Part shown: positions 6,361 through 13,381 of the stretch, in pieces | How positions within the stretch are numbered: the first letter of the stretch is position 1 | Layout of the letters: each line of letters begins with the position of its first letter | DNA from: an uncultured Planctomycetaceae bacterium | GTDB lineage: Bacteria > Planctomycetota > Planctomycetia > Pirellulales > Pirellulaceae | Direction of reading: 5' to 3' | DNA: 14,653 bases | Assembly: GCA_903927685.1 (NCBI GenBank) | Contig: CAIYOB010000394.1 | Location: forward strand, 1-14,653 | The notes under the pieces: model-generated | The model's input: the letters and a program-made list of their open reading frames with translations, nothing else | What the model was told of the DNA's origin: nothing | The model's database searches: none | Position numbers and translations under genes: made by a program

Positions 6361-8473
6361 ATGGCTGGTCTCGGCCTCGCAGACCGACCCGGGAGAGGTC
6401 GATGGGCTGGAAGCCGACTTTGAAGGCCGGCGACTCGGGCTTGAGCGAATAGTCGTCGTTCTTCAGATCCACGAACAAGGGATCGGCCGTGATGCTGTGG
6501 GCGTCCAATCCACGTTGCTTCCAGTCCGCAAACGACTGGACGCCGGGCAGTCCCTTGATGATGGGATCGTTCAAGACGCAGCCGATGGTCGAGAACATGA
6601 CGTTGTAGTCGGATTCGACCGGCAGCGAACGCTCGCCGGAGATGTCGTACAGGTGCCCTCCGGTCTCCGTGCAATAGACGATGTTCCGGAGAAATTTGAT
6701 GTTCTCGTGCTGCAGGTTCGCGGGATTCTGGTAGTTGACCTGGCACTTGCGGGAACCCACAAAGACATTGTTCTCGATCAAGATATTGCGATCGAAATAC
6801 CACACGTGGACGTTCTCCAGCGTGCGATAGACCACGTTGTTCGTCACCTTGGTGTCGCGCGTCTCGCAGCCCAGGTAGATGCCCCAACCGGGACAGCGGG
6901 CGCTGCCGGCGTACACGTCGTGAATCAGGTTGTTGTTGATGACGATATTCGCGTCGCGGATGAAGATCCCGGCCCCGTCGTTGATGTTCAGCATCACCCG
7001 GTAGATCTCGTTGAACTCGATGGCCAACCCCTGCTCCTGGTTGCGGCGTTCCTTGGGTTGCGTCGCCGTGGCCCAGTGCCGCGCATAGATGCCCGAATGC
7101 GTGATGTCGTGGATCAGGTTGTGCGCGACGGTGCCGCCGCCGTCGTCGATGTTGACGCCGACGGAGCTGGGGAAGTACAGCCCGCAGTGATGGATGTGAT
7201 TGTAGGTAATCACATTCCGTTCTTTCCCGTAACTGCGACTGATAATGCCGCCGCCGCCCGTATCGTAGATCTCGTTATCGGAAATCAGGTTTCCGTCGCC
7301 GGTGATCTCCAGGGCGTAGCTCCCCGTGTTCTTGATGCGGTTCTTGGTGAACTGGCAGAACCGGGCCGCCTGGTAAGTGATCGCCGACGGGGAGACGATG
7401 TCGCCCACGTCGCCGCAGTCGGGATAGCCATCGGCGGGCAGATTCCAGTCCGTATCGGCAAAGGTGAACCCGGACACGTTCACGTATTCCACCGGCTGGG
7501 CGCCGTCCCCGCGGCCTTCGAATCGGACCAGTTGTTGCAGGACCGGGGCGACGAACTGGCCGCCAGCCGCTCCATCCCCCCGAGGCCAGTAGTACAACTT
7601 GCCCGCCTGGCGGTCCAGGTACCATTCGCCCGGCGCGGTGACGCCCTCCAGAGTGTTCTCGATGTAGTACCGGTTCGGGCCGCCGGCGCCGTTCCAACCG
7701 ATGGTGTGCCGGGCTTTCGGATCGCGGAACTGGACCACGCGCTGGGTCTCGTCCAACGATTCGATGCGAAAACGAGACTCGTTCCACGAGTGAAAGACCA
7801 GCACTTCGACGTCGTCCAGGTTGTGCCATTGCTGCATGTGCCCCTCCCTGAACTTGAACGAGGTATCGCTGATCGCGTCACCGCGCAGATACTCGCCTTC
7901 GTCCGGAGTCCGCGAACGCTTCTGGCGTGTTCCGTCGACCGACAGCTGCCGGAAGTACCACTTGCCTTGTTGGACTTCCGGGACGACACAGACCCGAATC
8001 TGGCCCTGATACGCTTGCCAATCGGCCACGATCCGCCTGCCGCCGCTGACAACCGGAGTCTCCCCGGGGTAGGCGACGTAGGACACGGGACAGTCTCGAG
8101 TGCCGCTGTCCTCGGGGCCGAACACGAGCGTTTCCGGCAGGTAATAAGTCCCTCCGCGGACCATCACGGTCACCGGCTTCGTCAGCGGACCGCGGGCCTT
8201 CACCGCGCGCACCGCGGCGCGAGCCGCACCGAGGGTGGCCAGCGGTCCGTCCGACCTGTCCGCGTTGGGTTGGGCGAGGGTCCCCGTCCACGCGTCGTTC
8301 CCGTCCCCGGCCACGAACAAGTCGGCCTGTGGGGCCTCGGCGCCGGCGGCCCTGGCCCGCTGGCCCGACGAGAAACTCAACACGATGCACGCCATCGCAA
8401 CGAGCGCCCATGTGCACGATCGCCTGCGGAGCGCGAAACCGACGGAATGACCGGCCAATCGAGCGCGAAACAT
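6359..8473 (-). CDS. Secreted right-handed beta-helix protein, GH141-like
   Basis: The start at 8473 is chosen over 8503 because GGGAGG lies 8 nt before it. The product is 704 residues. A long signal peptide has an RRR cluster at 16-18, a hydrophobic core at 22-35 and an Ala-rich cleavage region near 40-46. Residues 50-150 (DLFVAGDGNDAWTGT, VMVRGGTYYLPETL, SYVAYPGETPVVSGG) and the segment KWYFRQLSVDG with GEWYLDRQAGKLYYWP at 282-297 resemble the N-terminal region of GH141 glycosidases (fucosidase and xylanase activities are known in that family). Residues about 330-630 are parallel beta-helix coils rich in N-x-I/V-H/Y-D units: NEIYDTGGGGI, HNLIHDITHSGIY, NNLIHDVYAG, NNVVYRTLENVHVW. It likely acts outside the cytoplasm on complex polysaccharide. 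Family placement is by recalled pattern, and catalytic residues were not assigned. Confidence 0.85.
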   Translation of the reverse strand: MFRARLAGHSVGFALRRRSCTWALVAMACIVLSFSSGQRARAAGAEAPQADLFVAGDGNDAWTGTLAQPNADRSDGPLATLGAARAAVRAVKARGPLTKPVTVMVRGGTYYLPETLVFGPEDSGTRDCPVSYVAYPGETPVVSGGRRIVADWQAYQGQIRVCVVPEVQQGKWYFRQLSVDGTRQKRSRTPDEGEYLRGDAISDTSFKFREGHMQQWHNLDDVEVLVFHSWNESRFRIESLDETQRVVQFRDPKARHTIGWNGAGGPNRYYIENTLEGVTAPGEWYLDRQAGKLYYWPRGDGAAGGQFVAPVLQQLVRFEGRGDGAQPVEYVNVSGFTFADTDWNLPADGYPDCGDVGDIVSPSAITYQAARFCQFTKNRIKNTGSYALEITGDGNLISDNEIYDTGGGGIISRSYGKERNVITYNHIHHCGLYFPSSVGVNIDDGGGTVAHNLIHDITHSGIYARHWATATQPKERRNQEQGLAIEFNEIYRVMLNINDGAGIFIRDANIVINNNLIHDVYAGSARCPGWGIYLGCETRDTKVTNNVVYRTLENVHVWYFDRNILIENNVFVGSRKCQVNYQNPANLQHENIKFLRNIVYCTETGGHLYDISGERSLPVESDYNVMFSTIGCVLNDPIIKGLPGVQSFADWKQRGLDAHSITADPLFVDLKNDDYSLKPESPAFKVGFQPIDLSRVGLRGRDQP

Positions 8474-8522
8474 CGTACTTGCCTCCCTTAGGGTTCGGTC
8501 CACACGACGACTCCCCGTGCCG

Positions 8523-8547
8523 GCTGGCTCATTGCCTGCTGGCTCAT
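8523..8547. repeat. Two direct copies of a 10-mer upstream of the beta-helix gene
   Basis: GCTGGCTCAT occurs at 8523-8532 and again at 8538-8547, 15 bp apart and 50-75 bp before the beta-helix start. It could be a regulator half-site pair or chance. In the same 262-bp divergent gap a TATGAT (minus strand, 8568-8563) could be a -10 for the beta-helix gene, without a clear -35. Confidence 0.3.
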
Positions 8548-8675
8548 CCAGATAACCAAGCCATCATACCCCCGCCATAAGCCGCGTGACAGCCCACTCC
8601 GTGCCCCGGGTCGCCGACGGGCGACAAGCGTTGTCCACGCAGCGTGCCACCGGCTGGCAGGAGCCCCCGGACTTC

Positions 8676-8704
8676 TTGGCGTAGCTTGTCGAGTCGCGTA
8701 TCAT
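8676..8704 (+). promoter_or_regulatory. Sigma70-type promoter of the nucleotidyltransferase-like gene
   Basis: TTGGCG at 8676-8681 (4 of 6 against TTGACA) and TATCAT at 8699-8704 (5 of 6 against TATAAT) are separated by exactly 17 bp. Transcription would start near 8711, leaving a leader of about 25 nt that contains AAGGAA (8724-8729), 6 nt before the ATG at 8736. This supports the 8736 start. Confidence 0.55.
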
Positions 8705-8735
8705 AGGGGCAGCTCCGTTCTCCAAGGAACTCTGG

Positions 8736-9560
8736 ATGGCGCGAAAAAGGCAATCTCCCCCGGGCCCTGTTGCTGCACCGACGCCTCCGTTTTCGGAGTG
8801 CTTCACACCCGAGCACTTGGAACGTCGCCGGCGAGCGATGGCCAAGTACCGTGCCGCCTGGGAGGGCGTCGACGATCTCGATCCAACCTGCCCCGCCGGT
8901 CACGCTTACGGTGTGCGGAAGAGCGCGTGGTTGACGGCGAACTACCGCAGCATCCATCGGAAGCAAGCCATGAACATCGGTCCGCAGGAAGTCATCGACG
9001 TGCTGGTCGCGGCGGGCGTCAAGAACTGGGTTCTGATGGGCCTGCACGGATATGTTGGGTACCTGACCCAACCACGCGCCACGCAGGACGTGGACGTGCT
9101 GGTCGCCTACCCCGAGCGAAAACGTGCGGTCAAGGCGATCCGCCAGGCATGGCCGAACCTGATCGTCCGCGAAATGCCGCAAGTGGTTCGGTTCTTCGAT
9201 CCAAATGATCTCGACGCTGGCGGCCTGCCGAAGGCGGTGATCGATCTGATGCAGCCCTGGGGCAAGTTTCAGGAGACGATTCTGAAGCAATACGTCCTGA
9301 TCGACGAGGAGACGCAACACCGGATTCCGACGCTGGAGGCCGCACTGGTTGCCAAGTACGCGGCGATGGTCTCACCGCATCGAGACCGGGTCAAGCGGGA
9401 GTACGATGCGGGCGATTTTCGCCGCATGGTCCGCGCCAACTACGGCCGCATCCGCCGCGACGTCGTGCGACGCTTGGCGGAAGAGGTCTGGGAAGACGCC
9501 GGGACCGAGATCCAGCAGTTCATTGAGGCCGCCCTCAGCGACGACCCCTTCCCCATTTGA
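8736..9560 (+). CDS. Nucleotidyltransferase-fold protein (AbiEii/MNT-like) with N-terminal extension
   Basis: A 274-residue protein. Residues about 80-230 look like a minimal nucleotidyltransferase of the AbiEii/DUF1814 type. There is a helix (IGPQEVIDVLVAAGVKNWVL), then MGLHGYVGYLTQPRATQDVD with the catalytic-type Asp118 and Asp120 in DVDVLV, a possible third acid in VIDLM (Asp170), and a later Lys/Asp helix pattern (LVAKYAAMV, then KREYDAGDFRRMV). Such proteins transfer a nucleotide to RNA or protein, or serve as toxin or antitoxin subunits. The usual Gly-Ser loop is altered to GLHG, so activity is uncertain. Residues 1-78 are an extension I do not recognise. An internal ATG at 8970 with GGAAG 6 nt before it could make the domain alone. 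I prefer 8736 because of its promoter and AAGGAA site. No HEPN or toxin partner gene adjoins it. Confidence 0.75.
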   Translation: MARKRQSPPGPVAAPTPPFSECFTPEHLERRRRAMAKYRAAWEGVDDLDPTCPAGHAYGVRKSAWLTANYRSIHRKQAMNIGPQEVIDVLVAAGVKNWVLMGLHGYVGYLTQPRATQDVDVLVAYPERKRAVKAIRQAWPNLIVREMPQVVRFFDPNDLDAGGLPKAVIDLMQPWGKFQETILKQYVLIDEETQHRIPTLEAALVAKYAAMVSPHRDRVKREYDAGDFRRMVRANYGRIRRDVVRRLAEEVWEDAGTEIQQFIEAALSDDPFPI

Positions 9561-9682
9561 CCGTATTCCGCCAGCGACACGGTCGTACCGCGGTCAGCCG
9601 CTTGCGGCGGTGCTCATGGCCGAAAGGCCCCCTGGATGCTGAGCCAATGGCGCAGTGCGGGCAGCGTTCGGGCTGACAAATG

Positions 9683-9701
9683 CCCACGGCTTGTCCGTGG
9701 G
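9683..9701 (-). terminator. Hairpin 4 nt after the second clpP gene
   Basis: On the minus strand CCCACGG and CCGTGGG form a 7-bp GC-rich stem with loop ACAAG, starting 4 nt after the TAA stop of the downstream clpP. CATTTG follows it, a weak T tract. The position supports its use as the 3' end of the tig-clpP-clpP transcript. The convergent nucleotidyltransferase gene ends at 9560. Confidence 0.45.
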
Positions 9702-9705
9702 ATAC

Positions 9706-10314
9706 TTACTTGGAGCCCGCCAAGCCCGGGCCGTGCATGCTTTCCACGACCTGGTCCACCAGCCCGTATTCCTTGGCTTCCGCGGCCGACATGAAGCAAT
9801 CCCGATCGGTGTCCTTCTCGATCTTTTCCAGCGAGTGGCCGGTGTGCTTGATCAGGATTTCGTTCATCCGCTGCTTGATCCGGCCGAATTCACGGGCGTG
9901 GATCAAGATCTCTTCGGCCGTGCCCTGCGCACCGGCCAGCGGCTGGTGGATCATGATCCGGGCGTTGGGCAACGCGAACCGCTTGCCCTTGGTCCCGGCG
10001 GTCAGCAGTACGGCGCCCATCGACGCCGCCTGGCCGATACAGTACGTCGCCACATCGCACGCCACCCATTGCATGGTGTCGTAGATCGCCAGTCCCGCCG
10101 TCACACTGCCGCCGGGCGAGTTGACGTACAGGTGAATATCCGACTTGGGATCCTCGGACTGCAGAAACAGCATCTGGGCGACGATCAGATTCGAGACATC
10201 GTCGGTGACTTGCGAACCGAGGAAGATGATCCGATCTTTGAGCAACCGGCTGTAGATATCGTAGGCGCGTTCTTCTCGCCCGCTTTTTTCGACAACGATG
10301 GGGATCAAGGGCAT
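9706..10314 (-). CDS. clpP: ATP-dependent Clp protease proteolytic subunit (second copy)
   Basis: A 202-residue ClpP, the serine peptidase that forms a 14-subunit barrel and degrades proteins unfolded by ClpX, ClpA or ClpC. The catalytic triad is complete: Ser98 in [11 protein letters not shown], His123 in IMIHQPLAG and Asp172 in TDRD. The Gly-rich oxyanion region [10 protein letters not shown] (65-74) is present. It aligns without gaps to the neighbouring ClpP through the triad, with a different N-terminus ([20 protein letters not shown] is the common bacterial type). The ATG at 10314 has GGAG about 10 nt upstream. It follows the other clpP by 88 nt on the same strand, is probably cotranscribed, and ends at a hairpin. 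No clpX follows, unlike the common tig-clpP-clpX order. Confidence 0.97.
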   Translation of the reverse strand: MPLIPIVVEKSGREERAYDIYSRLLKDRIIFLGSQVTDDVSNLIVAQMLFLQSEDPKSDIHLYVNSPGGSVTAGLAIYDTMQWVACDVATYCIGQAASMGAVLLTAGTKGKRFALPNARIMIHQPLAGAQGTAEEILIHAREFGRIKQRMNEILIKHTGHSLEKIEKDTDRDCFMSAAEAKEYGLVDQVVESMHGPGLAGSK

Positions 10315-10402
10315 GGTACGCTCGCTCCGTATCTTGAATTCGCGGTAGGCTCCCAGCCGCCGTCCGGCCGTTCACAAGAGCCGCACTGGCCGCACCGATC
10401 GC

Positions 10403-11017
10403 TCAGTCTTGGACCTTCTCCTTGTCCGCTTCTTCCGGCGGCTTGGTCAGGATCGAATCCACCAGGCCGTATTCCTTGCCTTCCTCGGCGCCCAGGAAGA
10501 AGTCTCGATCCGTGTCTTTGGCGATCCGTTCGAGCGACTGCCCGGTGTGCTTGGCCAGGATCTCGTTCAGCATCTCCCGGTTGCGAAGAATCTCGCGTGC
10601 CTGGATCTCGATGTCACTGACCTGTCCGCCCACGCCGCCATACGGCTGGTGCAGCATGATCCGGGAATGAGGCAGGGCGAACCGTTTGCCTTTCGAGCCG
10701 CCGGCCAGCAGGACCGCCGCACCGCTCGCCGCCTGGCCGACGCAATACGTCGCCACCGGGCAGCTGAGAATCTGCATTGTGTCGTAAATCGCCAGCGTCG
10801 CCGAGACCTCGCCGCCCGGGGAATTCAGGTAAAAATGGATGTCCTTGTGGCGGTTTTCGCTCTGCAAGTACAGCAGCTTCATCACCACTTCATTGGCGTT
10901 GCCCGTAAAGATCTCGCCCTGCAGGAAAACGATGCGGTTCTCCAGCAGCAGATCTCCCAGCGTCAGTTGCCGCTGCCGCTGATAGGACTGGTAGCCGTAA
11001 GAATTCGAGACAGACAT
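10403..11017 (-). CDS. clpP: ATP-dependent Clp protease proteolytic subunit (first copy)
   Basis: With the ATG at 11017 (GGGAG 8 nt upstream) the product is 204 residues; the frame also extends to 11119, but that part is not ClpP-like. The triad is complete: Ser98 in GQAASGAAVLL, His123 in IMLHQPYGG and Asp172 in TDRD. Differences from the second copy include a Tyr/Gln-rich N-terminus (SYGYQSYQRQRQLTLGDLLL), Gly99 after the active Ser, GGVGGQVSDIEIQ in the handle region, and a charged tail (EEADKEKVQD). Both copies are presumably active. As in other bacteria with two ClpPs they may form mixed rings or separate barrels, which the sequence cannot tell. The gene lies 270 nt after tig and 88 nt before the other clpP. 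Confidence 0.97.
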   Translation of the reverse strand: MSVSNSYGYQSYQRQRQLTLGDLLLENRIVFLQGEIFTGNANEVVMKLLYLQSENRHKDIHFYLNSPGGEVSATLAIYDTMQILSCPVATYCVGQAASGAAVLLAGGSKGKRFALPHSRIMLHQPYGGVGGQVSDIEIQAREILRNREMLNEILAKHTGQSLERIAKDTDRDFFLGAEEGKEYGLVDSILTKPPEEADKEKVQD

Positions 11018-11287
11018 TCGGTCAACTCCCGTTAAGCTGGCAACTTGACTGGCCCACGCGAGGCCCTGCCGCCGGATGGCATCACGCGCCGCACTCCAGA
11101 CGAATCCCGCAGGAGGCAAGCCATTGCTTCCCGCTCAGGCGGTCAACGAAAAACGTCGACCGATGCCCCCAGCCGCCCGCGCCACGGGCCAGACTTCGTC
11201 CGCGAACAACAGCGAAACCCGGCTTTCCACGCTGCCCGAACACACGAGAGGCCACCGCGGGCACCCCAGGGTTGCCCTGAGGGACCA
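11018..11287 (-). other. Spacer between tig and the first clpP
   Basis: This 270-bp spacer holds no convincing gene. A 68-codon minus-strand frame (11288-11082) has no family likeness. Just after the tig stop, minus-strand CCTCAGGG and CCCTGGGG (11282-11264) can form an 8-pair hairpin with one G-U pair and a CAA loop, without a T tract. I saw no good promoter for clpP here, so read-through from tig is possible. Confidence 0.4.
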
Positions 11288-12826
11288 CTAGGAATGCGCT
11301 GTCGGCGTTCCGGGCAACGGCTTGGGTTCTTCGCCGTGGTGAGCTTCCGGAATCTCTTCCCGCTCGGTCACGCCGCTGACCGCAAGGTCGATGGCACTGA
11401 CGTCGTCGACGGGCGGCACGAACGGCACTTCCTGGACCAACGCGTGGCTGGTGATCAATTCGATCACCTTCCGTTCGACGATCTGATTTCGCAGCGAATC
11501 CAACTCGCCGCGTTTCTCCAAGCGGGCCCGCACTCGTCGTGGCGGCAGGCCACTCTGTTCGGCGATGAGCTCAATCTCCCGGTCGTAATCGCCCGCCTCG
11601 GCGTCCAACTTTTCCTCCTCGGCGATCCGCTCCAGGATAAAGTGCTCTTTCAGAGCCATCTCGGTATACGCCAAGCTCCGCCGCCGCAGGGAGTTCGCGT
11701 GGGCCTGAATCACGTCATTGCCGAAACCGGCCGACTGCAGTTCGAGCACGACCCGCTGCAACTCGCGATCCGTCTGCTTGCGAAGCAGAGCCGGCGGCAA
11801 GGCCCAGTTGGCACCGATGGTCAACTTGGCCGTGATTTGCTGGCGAACCGCCTGCTGCTCGCGATACTTCTCCTGCCGCTCCAGTTCTTCCTTGACGGCA
11901 GTCCGCAGATCCGCCTCATCCGTGAAGGAGCCGATTTCGTTCAGGAACGTGGGCGTCAGCTTGGGCAACTGCACCTTCTCGACCGTGACAACGTGGAACT
12001 CCGCCTGGACTTCCTGACCCTTCAATTGTTCATTGTCGACATCGTCGCTGATCTTCAGCGTTGCAGTCCGCTTGTCGCCCGCGACCGCCCCTTGCATCAA
12101 CTCGCCGAAGTTCTCCAACTGGGCATCGCGAAAACTGAGCTTGGGCTTGACCGCGACACTGCGACCCTCGATCTTCGACAGCACGGCGCCGTCTTTCGAG
12201 AACGTCACATCCAGGGTCACCACATCGCCTTCGCTGGCCGGCCCGTGGTGCTCGACCAACTTGCCGTAACGCCGCAGCAGCCGCTGAAGATGGACATCGA
12301 CATCCTGGTCGGTGATGGTCCGCTGCGGCTTCTCGATCGTCAGGCCCTTCCATTCGGGCAGATCGAATTCCGGGCGGACTTCCAATTTGAATTCGAACGC
12401 CAAGTCGCCTTCGTCCGGCAGCACGACCGCGTCCAGCTTCATGTCCGGCTCGCTGATCGCCGCAAAACTGTGCTCTTCGCTGACCTGGGCCAAGCTGTCC
12501 ATCAGCAACTTGGCCTTGACCTGATCCTTGGCGTGGTCCTTGAAGCGGGAGATGACCAACTTCCGCGGCGCTTTGCCCGCCCGAAAACCGGGGACTTCCG
12601 CCTTGGCGGTCAACTCGCTGTATTCCGCCTCGAAATAGCGATCGATATCCGCCCGGGGAACGATCACGGTCACATGCCGCTCGCAGGCGCTCAGATTGTC
12701 GACCTTGACCTGCAACTCAAGCCGCTGCTTGGGCTCTTCCTGTTCCTGCGGTTGCTCCTGTCCCGCTTCCGTCCCGACAGATTCTACATCCTGCAGTTCA
12801 TCATTGTCTGTGGCCGGCGTATTCAT
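11288..12826 (-). CDS. tig: Trigger factor, ribosome-bound chaperone and prolyl isomerase
   Basis: A 512-residue protein, longer than E. coli trigger factor (432). It binds nascent chains at the ribosome exit tunnel. The ribosome-docking signature GFRAGKAPRK is at residues 80-89. It sits after an acidic, Gln-rich N-terminal extension of about 33 residues (EAGQEQPQEQEEPKQ) that most relatives lack. An FKBP-type domain fits about 190-285 (EGDVVTLDVTFSKDGAVLSK), followed by the long helical C-terminal arms. The protein ends in a Pro/His/Glu-rich tail (EEIPEAHHGEEPKPLPGTPT). The start at 12826 has no strong Shine-Dalgarno site, but the next Met is at residue 109, inside the domain. The gene begins 49 nt after the tRNA-Gly end and is followed by two clpP genes, the usual tig-clp association. 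The 630-codon antisense frame is shadow. Confidence 0.96.
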   Translation of the reverse strand: MNTPATDNDELQDVESVGTEAGQEQPQEQEEPKQRLELQVKVDNLSACERHVTVIVPRADIDRYFEAEYSELTAKAEVPGFRAGKAPRKLVISRFKDHAKDQVKAKLLMDSLAQVSEEHSFAAISEPDMKLDAVVLPDEGDLAFEFKLEVRPEFDLPEWKGLTIEKPQRTITDQDVDVHLQRLLRRYGKLVEHHGPASEGDVVTLDVTFSKDGAVLSKIEGRSVAVKPKLSFRDAQLENFGELMQGAVAGDKRTATLKISDDVDNEQLKGQEVQAEFHVVTVEKVQLPKLTPTFLNEIGSFTDEADLRTAVKEELERQEKYREQQAVRQQITAKLTIGANWALPPALLRKQTDRELQRVVLELQSAGFGNDVIQAHANSLRRRSLAYTEMALKEHFILERIAEEEKLDAEAGDYDREIELIAEQSGLPPRRVRARLEKRGELDSLRNQIVERKVIELITSHALVQEVPFVPPVDDVSAIDLAVSGVTEREEIPEAHHGEEPKPLPGTPTAHS

Positions 12827-12867
12827 GAGTTGCTTTACCGGATTCCCAAAAAATCAGGGGGAAAAGT

Positions 12868-12874
12868 AAAAAAA
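12868..12874 (-). terminator. T-run directly after tRNA-Gly
   Basis: On the minus strand the discriminator base is followed by C and then seven T (12874-12868). A second run of six T lies further on (12854-12849), before the tig ATG. It could release some polymerase after the tRNA, but there is no separate GC-rich hairpin, so termination is likely to be partial at most. T-runs of this kind also suit 3' processing of a tRNA. Confidence 0.35.
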
Positions 12875-12875
12875 G

Positions 12876-12948
12876 AGCGGGTGATGGGAATCGAACCCAC
12901 GACAACAACGTTGGCAACGTTGTGCTCTGCCAACTGAGCTACACCCGC
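12876..12948 (-). tRNA. tRNA-Gly, anticodon GCC
   Basis: All arms pair. The acceptor is GCGGGTG/CACCCGC, the D arm GCTC/GAGC, the anticodon arm CAACG/CGTTG with loop TTGCCAA (anticodon GCC at 12915-12913), the variable loop TTGTC, and the T arm GTGGG/CCCAT with TTCGAAT. The discriminator is T (12876), as expected for bacterial tRNA-Gly. CCA is not encoded (CTT follows) and must be added by a CCA enzyme. The tRNA is the first product of a strong promoter at 13043-13016 and lies 49 nt before tig on the same strand. Confidence 0.97.
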
Positions 12949-13015
12949 ACTTTGGCACAGTCTACCGAATTTTTCTGGAGGTAGAACCTCGCGTCCCTCG
13001 CTCCATTACAAGCGG

Positions 13016-13043
13016 ATTATATTGATGCCGTCCCGCGTTGCAA
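13016..13043 (-). promoter_or_regulatory. Strong sigma70-type promoter of tRNA-Gly
   Basis: On the minus strand TTGCAA (13043-13038, 4 of 6) and a perfect TATAAT (13021-13016) are separated by 16 bp. Transcription would begin near 13009, about 60 nt before the tRNA 5' end. I saw no comparable promoter between the tRNA and tig, so this may also serve tig and the clpP genes. Confidence 0.7.
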
Positions 13044-13100
13044 GGGTAGGTTGCTTGTTGGGAAGCAAGAACTTTTCCGCAAATTCCGCACGAGGAACCA

Positions 13101-13153
13101 GCCGAATCTCCGCCAGACCCCTGTCTTGGGCTGGAAACCTCCATAGATTCGGC
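13101..13153. repeat. Inverted repeat, 9-bp arms with nested stem
   Basis: GCCGAATCT (13101-13109) pairs exactly with AGATTCGGC (13145-13153). Inside, CCAG-A-CCC (from 13113) can pair with GGGCTGG, giving a second stem with a 7-nt loop. GTTTTGCG follows on the plus strand. No gene reads into it from the left on the plus strand, so a terminator role is unlikely there. Confidence 0.5.
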
Positions 13154-13185
13154 GTTTTGCGGACTCGGAATTCAGTTTTTCCGCG

Positions 13186-13233
13186 GGGGAGTTCCGCGCG
13201 TGGTCTGCAGGCTGCCCGGGACGCGAACTCCCC
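13186..13233. repeat. Inverted repeat, 12-bp stem with one bulge
   Basis: GGGGAGTTC-C-GCG (13186-13198) pairs with CGCGAACTCCCC (13222-13233), a 12-bp stem with one bulged C and a 23-nt loop. No T tract follows on either strand. It may form part of the 5' leader of the propeller gene, about 150 nt before its ATG, or be a protein-binding palindrome. Confidence 0.5.
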
Positions 13234-13381
13234 GGTAGATATCCGCCGTGCCGTCTGCCAGCCGGGCGCGGCTCAAGCTCGGTGCGGGCCTTGTTCGCCC
13301 TGCGGTAAACGAATACGCTGGCCGACTCGACCGGCTGCACGCTGATCTTGATCCCCAGACACGTCACGCGGGAGACATCAC

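Larger units (their letters stand above)
13044..13381. other. Gene-free divergent gap with structured DNA
   Basis: Between the tRNA promoter and the propeller gene I find no convincing gene. Frames on both strands (to 107 and 162 codons) show no family likeness. The gap holds two long inverted repeats, at 13101-13153 and 13186-13233. GGGAG at 13370-13374 is the ribosome site of the propeller gene, 7 nt before its ATG. No good promoter for that gene was recognised. Confidence 0.5.

Noticed and set aside
6356..8491. 711-codon plus-strand frame
   Set aside because: Antisense shadow of the beta-helix gene. The minus strand has a ribosome site, signal peptide and repeat pattern; this frame has none.
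8544..9320. 258-codon minus-strand frame over the nucleotidyltransferase
   Set aside because: The plus strand has a promoter, a ribosome site and a recognisable DVD core; the minus frame does not.
11045..12937. 630-codon plus-strand frame ending in MGIEPTT...LATLCSAN
   Set aside because: It is antisense to trigger factor, and its end is the translated reverse of tRNA-Gly, a well-known false protein motif.
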